Source: Bryobacterales bacterium
GTDB lineage: Bacteria > Acidobacteriota > Terriglobia > Bryobacterales > Bryobacteraceae
Direction of reading: 5' to 3'
Length of the DNA stretch: 6,416 nt
NCBI GenBank assembly: GCA_003132865.1
Contig: PKYZ01000712.1
Span: 13,325 to 19,740 of the forward strand
Shown piece after piece: positions 1-5,926 of the stretch (positions within the stretch are counted from its first letter, which is position 1; every line of letters starts with the position of its first letter). A program made the translations under genes and the position numbers. The notes under the pieces were generated by a model that had not been told where the DNA came from, ran no database searches, and saw nothing but the letters and a program-made list of their open reading frames with translations.

Positions 1-1
1 C

Positions 2-1291
2 CGGGTGGATACCCTCGGACCAACGCTCGATGCGATCCTGGCCGGCAGGCCCGTTTCGACGCCGACATTTGCCCGCGACGTGGCGCCCATCCTCTACCAA
101 CACTGCGCCATCTGCCACCATCCCGGAGAAGTCGCGCCGTTTTCCCTGCTCACTTATCAAGACGCCGCCAAGCGCGCCAAACTCATCGCCACGGTGACTG
201 CCAGCCGCTACATGCCGCCGTGGCAGCCGGAGCCGGGCTATGTCCATTTTCAGGGCGAGCGGCGGTTGCGTGACGCGGAGATCGCCACGCTGCGGCGCTG
301 GGCCGAGGCGGGCGCGCCCCAAGGCGTTCCGGCACAGCTTCCGCCGGTCCCGCACTATCCCGAAGGCTGGCAACTCGGCACGCCGGACATGACCATCCAC
401 ATGCCCAAGCCTTTCATGGTCGCGGCGGACGGCCCCGATCAATACATGTGTTTCACGATCCCGTTGCACCTCACCGCGGACAAGTATGTGCGCGCGATGG
501 AATTCCGACCGGAGGCGCGCAGCGTGGTGCATCATGCGCTGTTTCTCCTGGATGCCGGCCACATCGGGCGCCAGCTCGGCGAATCGTATCCATGCTTCGG
601 CACGCCGGGCTTCCTGCCTAGCGGCGCACTGGGCGGGTGGACGCCGGGCATGCAGCCGGCGCGCATGCCGGATGGTCTGCAGCTTATCCTGCGCAAAGGC
701 TCGGATCTGGTGATGCAGATCCACTATCATCCGACGGGCAAGCCGGAAACGGATCAGTCCACGCTGGGGCTTTACTTCACCGATAAGCCGCCTACCAAGT
801 GGGTGATGGACATCGCGCTAGGCTCGCACCAGATCGACATTCCGGCCGGCGAGCGCGCGTATAAAGTGCGCGACCACTTCACCACGCCGGTGGATGTGGA
901 GGCGGTGGGGATCATCCCGCACGCGCATTACATCTGCAAAGAGATGGAAGGCTGGGCCATTTTGCCGGACGGCCGCAAGCAGTGGCTGCTCCGGATTCGC
1001 GATTGGAATTTCAATTGGCAGGAGCAATACCGCTACGCCACGCCGGTGAAGCTGCCGGCGGACACGGACTTGCAGATGGAATTCACTTACGACAATTCCG
1101 ATGCGAATCCGCACAATCCGAATCATCCGGCGCGGCGCGTGGTGTGGGGTCCGGACACTACCGACGAGATGGCCGGTCTGCACGTGCAGGTAGTGCCGGA
1201 AGACATGGACGACTGGCACGAGTTAGGACAGGCGCTGTGGGGCAAATTCATGCGGAGCGTGGGCGGCGGGTTCTATCGCAAGCCGAATTGA
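2..1291 (+). CDS. Cytochrome c / copper type II (PHM/DBH-like) monooxygenase-fold protein, 5' partial
   Basis: Residues are numbered from the GTG at base 5. Near the N-terminus is one heme c motif, CAICH (34-38), with a likely distal Met70 in RYMPPW, as in small diheme/monoheme domains of thiol-oxidoreductase type. The rest resembles the two-domain fold of peptidylglycine alpha-hydroxylating and dopamine beta-monooxygenases. All six expected copper ligands can be placed: His176-His177 (VVHHALF) and His240 (QIHYHP) for the first copper, and His306, His308 (PHAHY) and Met389 (DEMAGL) for the second. Family knowledge suggests a periplasmic, copper-dependent oxidation in which the heme could deliver electrons; the substrate is unknown. 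No signal peptide is visible and the frame is open to the window edge, so the real start very likely lies upstream. The ACT-domain gene follows within about 30 bp on the same strand, suggesting cotranscription. Fold assignment is fairly sure; activity is not shown. Confidence 0.85.
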   Translation, partial: RVDTLGPTLDAILAGRPVSTPTFARDVAPILYQHCAICHHPGEVAPFSLLTYQDAAKRAKLIATVTASRYMPPWQPEPGYVHFQGERRLRDAEIATLRRWAEAGAPQGVPAQLPPVPHYPEGWQLGTPDMTIHMPKPFMVAADGPDQYMCFTIPLHLTADKYVRAMEFRPEARSVVHHALFLLDAGHIGRQLGESYPCFGTPGFLPSGALGGWTPGMQPARMPDGLQLILRKGSDLVMQIHYHPTGKPETDQSTLGLYFTDKPPTKWVMDIALGSHQIDIPAGERAYKVRDHFTTPVDVEAVGIIPHAHYICKEMEGWAILPDGRKQWLLRIRDWNFNWQEQYRYATPVKLPADTDLQMEFTYDNSDANPHNPNHPARRVVWGPDTTDEMAGLHVQVVPEDMDDWHELGQALWGKFMRSVGGGFYRKPN

Positions 1292-1307
1292 CGGCGGCAG
1301 CGCCCGG

Positions 1308-1739
1308 ATGTACGGTAAGAGCATGCCAGACGAAATTCGCAAGATCGACTATTACGTTGCTGCCGTGGCGGACAAGCCCGGCGAGGCGGCCCGCATCCTC
1401 TCGGCGCTGGAGCAAGCCGGAGTGAACCTGATTGCCTTTTCAGGCTTCCCGGAGGGGGCCCGCAAGGCCCAACTAGACTTCATGGCCGAGGACAGCGTTG
1501 CCCTGAAGAAGGCGGCGCGCACGGCCGGGTTGACGCTGGGGCCGAAGAAGACCGGATTCCTGGTGCAAGGCGAAGACCACTTGGGAGCCGCGGCGGAGGT
1601 GGCGCGCAAGCTTTCCGCGGTGGGTATCAACCTGACTTCCATGCAGACGATCTGCGCCGGAGCTGGGCGATACGGCGGGTTGTTTTGGGTGAAGCCGGAG
1701 GACGTGCGGAAGGCGGCTAAAGCGCTGGGCGCGAAATAG
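1308..1739 (+). CDS. Tandem ACT-domain protein
   Basis: This is a 143-residue cytoplasmic protein with no signal peptide, membrane segment or catalytic domain. Two ACT-like beta-alpha-beta-beta-alpha-beta units can be read. The first has strand RKIDYYVAAV (11-20), helix KPGEAARILSALEQAG (23-38), strand VNLIAFSGF (39-47) and strand KAQLDFMAED (53-62). The second starts near GFLVQGED (83-90), followed by helix AAAEVARKLSAVG, strand INLTSMQTICAG and strand GLFWVKPED. ACT domains usually bind amino acids or other small ligands and regulate enzymes; stand-alone double-ACT proteins are mostly of unknown role, so a ligand-sensing function is inference. The start is uncertain: neither ATG 1308 nor ATG 1323 (MPDEI) has a good Shine-Dalgarno, and both keep the first strand intact. 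It sits 16-31 bp after the monooxygenase-like gene, probably in one transcript. From residue 37 onward it is duplicated at 5917-6240. Confidence 0.85.
   Translation: MYGKSMPDEIRKIDYYVAAVADKPGEAARILSALEQAGVNLIAFSGFPEGARKAQLDFMAEDSVALKKAARTAGLTLGPKKTGFLVQGEDHLGAAAEVARKLSAVGINLTSMQTICAGAGRYGGLFWVKPEDVRKAAKALGAK
1416..1739 (+). repeat. Left copy of a 324-bp direct repeat (3' three-quarters of the ACT gene)
   Basis: Bases 1416-1739 align to 5917-6240 at a constant offset of 4501 with no indels. I count 22 mismatches, about 93% identity. Similarity stops at codon 37 on the left (only GGAG at 1409-1412/5910-5913 matches further out) and exactly at the TAG stop on the right. Confidence 0.95.
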
Positions 1740-1755
1740 GGCAGACGAGCTGCGC

Positions 1756-1796
1756 TCGCCAACATCGACAAACTGCGTCGATGTTAGAGCGGGCGA
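1756..1796 (+). terminator. Strong hairpin after the ACT gene, possible terminator without U-tract
   Basis: AACATCGAC (1761-1769) and GTCGATGTT (1777-1785) form a perfect 9-bp stem with a 7-nt loop. TCGCC (1756-1760) can pair with GGCGA (1792-1796) outside it, across a 6-nt one-sided bulge. It begins 17 bases after the ACT stop codon, a natural place for a transcript end. No T-run follows, so intrinsic termination is doubtful; mRNA 3' protection or a repeat element are alternatives. The truncated ACT copy at 6240 is not followed by this hairpin. Confidence 0.45.
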
Positions 1797-2170
1797 CGCG
1801 GCGATCCTTATTTGGGACGCCATGCGTCCTGGCCGCGTTTTGGTGCCGGCCGCTCAAGCGGGTCCACTGGTCCGTGGAGCCAACCCTGCGGCGTTCGGAG
1901 CGCCATAAGCGGTCACGAGCGCGCTTGTCGTTCCCGAGCTTTCCAGCTTCACGGGATCTGTCGCCGCTGCGGCCGCTCCCGAAACCGAATCTGCGGACCC
2001 GAGCGCGTTTTAGCAGGGCCAATCTGTTGCGATGCCCGGATGGCTGTCGAATGACGCCAGCTTCAACCGGCAGCACGCTGCACATGTCTTGACGTCGATC
2101 TTCGTGGCGCCGGCCGCAGAAGCCCCCTCTGTCTCCCCGTTGTTCAAGACTAAAAGACCCGATTTTGGGC

Positions 2171-2199
2171 TTGTGCCGACGCCAAAAAAGGACTATTAT
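2171..2199 (+). promoter_or_regulatory. Putative sigma70-type promoter for the SBBP-cohesin operon
   Basis: A -35-like TTGTGC (2171-2176) lies 17 bp before a -10-like TATTAT (2194-2199), with an A-rich spacer. Transcription would start near 2206, leaving a leader of about 190 nt before the ATG at 2396. The -10 matches consensus at 5 of 6 positions, the -35 only moderately. This is the best promoter-like match I noticed in the gap, but it is untested. Confidence 0.4.
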
Positions 2200-2205
2200 A
2201 CCCTT

Positions 2206-2395
2206 GGAGTAGTACCACGCAAGATGTCTGCGGCTCGGCGGCACGGGGCCTCCATCCGCCGGCAACGTCACGCCTGGGAAGCCTTTTCCGGCGCGATCAA
2301 TAGAATAACGCGACAGACAAGCGCGCGGTCTCGCACCCTCGCATTTCAGTGTATCGGGTCTGAAAGGCGTCGAGTGTCGAACTAAGGAGTTCCGC
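2206..2395 (+). other. Long structured 5' leader of the SBBP gene
   Basis: If the promoter above is right, about 190 nt of mRNA precede the start codon. It contains CGGCGG (2236-2241) pairing with CCGCCG (2256-2261), and a hairpin at 2272-2292 with eight pairs and one bulged T (GCC-t-GGGAA against TTTCC-GGC). I could not match it to a known riboswitch; the conserved core of the cyclic-di-GMP GEMM class was looked for and not seen. It may simply be an untranslated leader. Confidence 0.3.
2383..2389 (+). promoter_or_regulatory. Shine-Dalgarno of the SBBP-dockerin gene
   Basis: TAAGGAG ends 6 nt before ATG 2396 and 9 nt before the adjacent ATG 2399. It decides the start: the later in-frame ATG at 2417 (MKLF) is too far away to use this site. 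Confidence 0.75.
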
Positions 2396-5248
2396 ATGAT
2401 GCATTATTTCCAGGACATGAAGCTGTTCTGCGCCGGCGCCCTCCTGCCGGCAGCCTTGCTGTTGGGCGCCACTGCCAGGACCGAGCCCGCCCTGCCCCCG
2501 CGGGTGATGGATTCCTACGGCAAACTGCCCCTCAGCTTCGAGGCCAATCGCGGCCAAACCGCCCGCCAAGTGAAGTTTCTGGCGCGCGGTCCCGGCTACA
2601 CGCTGTTTCTCACCGGAGACGCCGCCGTCCTGTCGCTGCACCGCCAAAAGGCCAACGCCGTTCTGCGCATGCGGCTGCTGGGCGCCAATGCGCGCGCCAG
2701 CGTGACGGGAGCCAATGCGCTGCCCGGCAAGAGCAACTATTTCATCGGCAGCGATCCGAGCCAGTGGCACACGAATGTTCCCACCTATAGCGCGGTGAAG
2801 TACGCGGGCGTCTATCCCGGAATCGACTTGGTGTACCACGGCAATCAGCGGCTGTTGGAATACGATTTCCTGGTGGCGCCGGGGGCCGATCCGCAGACCA
2901 TCGGCATCCGTTTTCAAGGCGCCCGGAAGCTGACGGTGAACCGCGAGGGCGCGCTCGTGATCGGGCTTGGCGGCAGTGAGGTGATCGAGCCCGCGCCCGT
3001 CGTATACCAGGAGATCGGCGGTCAGCGGCAGACCGTGGCCGGACGCTATGTGCTCCGCGGCCGGGGTCGAGTGGGATTCAGCGTGGCGGAGTATGACCGG
3101 AGGCAGCCGCTGGTGATTGACCCGACGCTGGTGTATTCCACGTACCTGGTCGGAGGCGGGTGGTATAGTGGCGGGGGAGTAGCCGTGGATGCCTCGGGCA
3201 ACGCCTATGTCACGGGCGGGACCGGCTCCTCCGATTTCCCCACCACCCCGGGCGCCTTCCAGACCGCCTTCGGCGGCGGACACACCCACGCCTTCGTGAC
3301 CAAGCTGAACGCCACTGGCTCGGCCGTTGTCTACTCCACGTACCTGGGCGGAAGCAGTCTCGACTATGGCAATGGCATAGTGGTGGATGCCACAGGGAAC
3401 GCCTATGTCACAGGCCAGACTTGGTCCTCTGATTTCCCTACCACTCAGGACGCTTTTCAGACTTACCCAAGCGGGCGCGGGGATGCCTTCGTGACCAAGC
3501 TGAACGCGGCCGGTTCGGCTCTCGTCTATTCCACCTACCTGGGCGGAGGTGATGCCGCTGGGGGCAATGGCATCGCGGTCGATGCCTCGGGCAACGCATA
3601 CGTCACAGGCAGCGCCGATTCCGGCGGCTTCCCCACCACCCCGGGCGCCTTCCAGACCAGTTCCGGCGGGGCCGGCGGCGCTTTCGTGAGCAAGCTGAAC
3701 GCCGCAGGTTCGGCGCTGGTCTACTCTACGTACCTGGCAGGAAATGACAACGCCTACGTCTATGGCAATGGTATATCGATCGATGCGTCGGGCGAAGCCT
3801 ATGTCACAGGTGGCACTTCTTCACCCAACTTCCCCACGACCCCAGGTGCCTTCCAGACCACTTTCGCCGGCGGCGCCGGCTGCGCATTCGTGAGCAAGCT
3901 GAACGCCGCTGGTTCGGCGCTGGTCTACTCTACGTTCCTGGGAGGAAGTGGCGGAGCCGAGGGCATCGCGGTCGATGCCTCGGGCAACGCCTATGTCACG
4001 GGCCTGACCAATTCCGCCGATTTTCCCACCACGCCGGGCGCCCTCCAGACCGCTTACGGCGGGAACGCGGACGCCTTCGTCAGCAAGCTAAACGTCGCCG
4101 GCTCGGCGCTTGTCTACTCTACCTACCTGGGCGGAAATAGCGAGGATTTTGGCACTGGCATAACGGTCGATGCTTCGGGCAACGCCTACGTCACAGGCAC
4201 TACCTACTCCTCCGATTTCCCCACCACCACGGGCACCTTCCAGACCACTTACGCGGGCAACGCGGATGCCTTCGTCAGCAAGCTGAACGCCAGCGGCTCG
4301 ACCCTCCTCTACTCCACATACCTGGGAGGATCTGGCATGGACGAAGGCACTGGCATAGCGCTTGACGCCTCGAGCAACGCCTACGTCGTAGGCATTACCG
4401 ATTCCATCGATTTCCCCACTACCCCGGGCGCCTTCCAGACGACGACTTACGGCGCGAAAGGGAATATATTCGTCAGCAAGCTGAGCCTCGGCGCTTTCGC
4501 TGGACCCGGCCCGGTGACCACGGCAAATCTGAACGGCCCCTCAGGAAATAACGGCTGGTATCTGGGCGCCGTAACGGTGACGCTCGTCGCCGCACCCGGC
4601 AGCAGCCCCGTCTCCGCCACATACTACAGTATTGACAGCGGCCCATACCAGGGTTATGGTGCTCCCTTCCCGATCTCACCCGACGGCATTCATCAGCTTA
4701 TGTTCTACAGCGTCGACACCGCCGGTAACCAGGAGACGCCTCACGGGCAAACGATCAAAATCGATGCCACCAAACCCGTAAGCCACGTCACCGCGCTGCC
4801 CGCCACGGCAACCACGCCCAATTTCAGCGTCCAATGGTCCGGAACCGACGCGACATCCGGCCTCGCCAACTACACCATCTACGTCTCCGACAACGGCGGC
4901 CCCTTCGCTCCCTGGCTGTCGAACGTCACCTCCACCCAGGCTTATTACACGGGCTCTCTCCTCCACACCTACGGCTTCTACAGCCTCGCCCTGGACGTCG
5001 CCGGCAATCAGGAGAATCCGAAAACGGCAGCCGAGGCCACCACTCACGTGCCGCAAATGCCCGGCGACGTCAATGGCGACGGCAAAATCAACTGCGCGGA
5101 TATCGCCCTCGTGAAAGCTTCTTTCGGCAAGCGCACCGGCCAGCCCGGCTTCAACCCCAACGCCGACGTCAACCATGACGGAGTGGTCAACGTTCTGGAC
5201 CTCGCCATCGTCTCCCAGAAACTCGCCCCCGGAACGAAGTGCCCGTAA
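2396..5248 (+). CDS. Secreted SBBP seven-bladed beta-propeller protein with C-terminal dockerin
   Basis: The protein has 950 residues. A signal peptide (hydrophobic core about 10-26, likely cut near ATA or EPA) indicates Sec export. Residues about 40-243 (LSFEANRGQT ... PLVIDPTL) are the N-terminal domain that regularly precedes SBBP repeats; its function is unknown. Residues 245-697 contain seven SBBP repeats of 61-68 residues, each with YSTYL, DASGNAYVTG and DFPTTPGAFQT signatures, enough to close one propeller. An OmpL47-like Ig domain (about 706-792) and an FN3-like domain (about 794-885) follow. The last 62 residues are a type I-like dockerin with two complete calcium loops: Asp891/Asn893/Asp895/Asn899/Asp902 and Asp924/Asn926/Asp928/Asn932/Asp935. 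Family knowledge suggests a binding or structural extracellular role; no catalytic motif was seen. The next gene, 63 bp on, encodes a cohesin, so this protein is probably its docked partner (inference). Confidence 0.93.
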   Translation: MMHYFQDMKLFCAGALLPAALLLGATARTEPALPPRVMDSYGKLPLSFEANRGQTARQVKFLARGPGYTLFLTGDAAVLSLHRQKANAVLRMRLLGANARASVTGANALPGKSNYFIGSDPSQWHTNVPTYSAVKYAGVYPGIDLVYHGNQRLLEYDFLVAPGADPQTIGIRFQGARKLTVNREGALVIGLGGSEVIEPAPVVYQEIGGQRQTVAGRYVLRGRGRVGFSVAEYDRRQPLVIDPTLVYSTYLVGGGWYSGGGVAVDASGNAYVTGGTGSSDFPTTPGAFQTAFGGGHTHAFVTKLNATGSAVVYSTYLGGSSLDYGNGIVVDATGNAYVTGQTWSSDFPTTQDAFQTYPSGRGDAFVTKLNAAGSALVYSTYLGGGDAAGGNGIAVDASGNAYVTGSADSGGFPTTPGAFQTSSGGAGGAFVSKLNAAGSALVYSTYLAGNDNAYVYGNGISIDASGEAYVTGGTSSPNFPTTPGAFQTTFAGGAGCAFVSKLNAAGSALVYSTFLGGSGGAEGIAVDASGNAYVTGLTNSADFPTTPGALQTAYGGNADAFVSKLNVAGSALVYSTYLGGNSEDFGTGITVDASGNAYVTGTTYSSDFPTTTGTFQTTYAGNADAFVSKLNASGSTLLYSTYLGGSGMDEGTGIALDASSNAYVVGITDSIDFPTTPGAFQTTTYGAKGNIFVSKLSLGAFAGPGPVTTANLNGPSGNNGWYLGAVTVTLVAAPGSSPVSATYYSIDSGPYQGYGAPFPISPDGIHQLMFYSVDTAGNQETPHGQTIKIDATKPVSHVTALPATATTPNFSVQWSGTDATSGLANYTIYVSDNGGPFAPWLSNVTSTQAYYTGSLLHTYGFYSLALDVAGNQENPKTAAEATTHVPQMPGDVNGDGKINCADIALVKASFGKRTGQPGFNPNADVNHDGVVNVLDLAIVSQKLAPGTKCP
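3128..4486 (+). repeat. Seven in-frame tandem SBBP repeats of about 195 bp
   Basis: Units start at the (L/V)VYSTYL codons: 3128, 3326, 3521, 3716, 3920, 4109 and 4304. Unit lengths are 66, 65, 65, 68, 63, 65 and about 61 codons. Nucleotide identity is high locally; for example GTCGATGCCTCGGGCAACGC occurs in both unit 3 and unit 5, and the unit 3/4 and 4/5 boundaries are almost the same. The differing lengths come from the loop after YSTYLGG, where blades vary most. Confidence 0.93.
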
Positions 5249-5296
5249 AGCCAGGCCTCCCGGAGCCGCAATGCAGTTCGTCTTACAATGTTAGTC

Positions 5297-5304
5297 TTGG
5301 AGGA
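5297..5304 (+). promoter_or_regulatory. Shine-Dalgarno of the cohesin/PEP-CTERM gene
   Basis: TTGGAGGA ends 7 nt before ATG 5312. This favours 5312 over the in-frame ATG at 5288, which has no such site and would put eight polar or acidic residues ahead of the signal peptide. Confidence 0.8.
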
Positions 5305-5311
5305 TTCATCC

Positions 5312-5926
5312 ATGAGTCAAAGTCGAATAGTCTCTGTGGTCGCAGTCCTGGCGGCCGCACTGTTGTCTGTACCATTACTTACAGCCCAGGCAGTGATTTC
5401 GGCCGGTTCCACCGATACCTCGGTTGACCAAATCTTCACTTTGCCGGTCAGCATCGCGGATGCTTCGGATGTGTACGCGTTCCAGTTTGACCTCGCTTTT
5501 GATCCGTCCATTCTGCAACTTTTGAGCATCTCCGAGGGGAGCTTTTTGCCTTCCGCCGGCAGCACATTCTTCATCCCCGGCGACATCGACAACATTGGTG
5601 GGAATGCCATAAGCAACGCCGACACCCTGGTTGGCGACATCCCAGGCGCGTCCGGCGATGGCGATCTGGTCGATTTCATGTTCCAGGCGATCGACACGGG
5701 CACCAGTTCTCTGGCCCTGTCCAACGGGCTTCTGTTCGATTCCAATTTCAACGACATTCCGTTCACCACAGTGGATGGCAGCGTGACCGTGACCGCCAGC
5801 CCCGTACCTGAACCGGCGGGGCTGTCTTGGGTCGGCTGCCTGGCTATCACCGGCATGCTTTTGGCCAAGCGGTGGCGTCGAGCCGGGCGGAGAGCGGTGA
5901 AGATTTCTCGGAGTCCGCCGGAGTGA
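5312..5926 (+). CDS. Cohesin-domain protein with PEP-CTERM sorting signal
   Basis: The protein has 204 residues. A signal peptide (hydrophobic 6-24, likely cut after AQA at 27) is followed by a cohesin-like beta-sandwich, residues about 28-160. Cohesin features are the early strand QIFTLPVSI, YAFQFDLAFDPSILQLLSIS (55-74), and the closing DSNFNDIPFTTVDGSVTV (143-160), very close to the end of cellulosomal type I cohesins. VPEPAG (165-170), a hydrophobic segment (171-185) and a basic cluster (KRWRRAGRR) form a PEP-CTERM signal, the known substrate tag of exosortases in organisms with exopolysaccharide export. The protein should therefore be processed at the envelope and could act as an anchor for dockerin proteins; the preceding gene ends in a dockerin. 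No promoter is convincing in the 63-bp gap, so cotranscription is likely. The C-terminal tail is longer than usual, and its last residues and stop codon come from the fused ACT fragment. Confidence 0.88.
   Translation: MSQSRIVSVVAVLAAALLSVPLLTAQAVISAGSTDTSVDQIFTLPVSIADASDVYAFQFDLAFDPSILQLLSISEGSFLPSAGSTFFIPGDIDNIGGNAISNADTLVGDIPGASGDGDLVDFMFQAIDTGTSSLALSNGLLFDSNFNDIPFTTVDGSVTVTASPVPEPAGLSWVGCLAITGMLLAKRWRRAGRRAVKISRSPPE

Larger units (their letters stand above)
1740..2395. other. 656-bp intergenic stretch without a supported gene
   Basis: Open frames exist on both strands, but their translations are rich in Arg, Ser, Cys and His, have no recognisable domain, and look like GC-rich noise. The left part (1746-1881) is a run of hairpins: CGAGC/GCTCG at 1746-1758, a 9-bp perfect stem at 1761-1785, GGACGC/GCGTCC at 1815-1829, GGCCG/CGGCC at 1831-1851, and GGTCCAC/GTGGAgCC at 1861-1881. 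I see nothing distinctive from about 1900 to 2150. The right part carries a promoter candidate and the leader of the SBBP gene. No tRNA, CRISPR array or transposase remnant was recognised. Confidence 0.7.

Noticed and set aside
1781..2092. 103-codon plus-strand open frame in the gap
   Set aside because: Its start sits inside the stem of the 1761-1785 hairpin, there is no good ribosome binding site, and the product is Arg/Ser/Pro-rich with no recognisable fold.
2154..2172. Small hairpin AAG-a-CCC / GGG-CTT as a terminator ahead of the promoter
   Set aside because: It has only six pairs with a bulge, overlaps the -35 candidate and has no T-run after it.
2206..2395. Cyclic-di-GMP (GEMM) riboswitch in the SBBP leader
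   Set aside because: The idea fits surface-protein control, but the conserved core sequences and paired stems of that class could not be located.
1717..2397. 226-codon open frame on the minus strand across the intergenic region
   Set aside because: It runs antisense into the ACT stop and through the SBBP promoter and leader. The translation is Arg-rich with no domain or pattern, which is usual for open frames in GC-rich non-coding DNA.
2297..3289. 330-codon minus-strand open frame opposite the SBBP gene start
   Set aside because: It is the antisense shadow of a convincing gene. Its Gly/Ala/His/Arg-rich translation shows no domain.
4676..5176. 166-codon minus-strand open frame opposite the Ig/FN3 and dockerin part
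   Set aside because: It is an antisense shadow created by codon bias; the plus strand encodes clear domains here.
5284..5289. TACAAT as a separate -10 box for the cohesin gene
   Set aside because: No -35-like hexamer lies 16-18 bp upstream, and transcription would start within or next to the Shine-Dalgarno.
5827..5916. Extension of the ACT fragment to an ATG at 5827, giving a 137-residue protein
   Set aside because: The added 30 residues are the cohesin/PEP-CTERM coding sequence read in another frame and have no resemblance to the missing ACT start.
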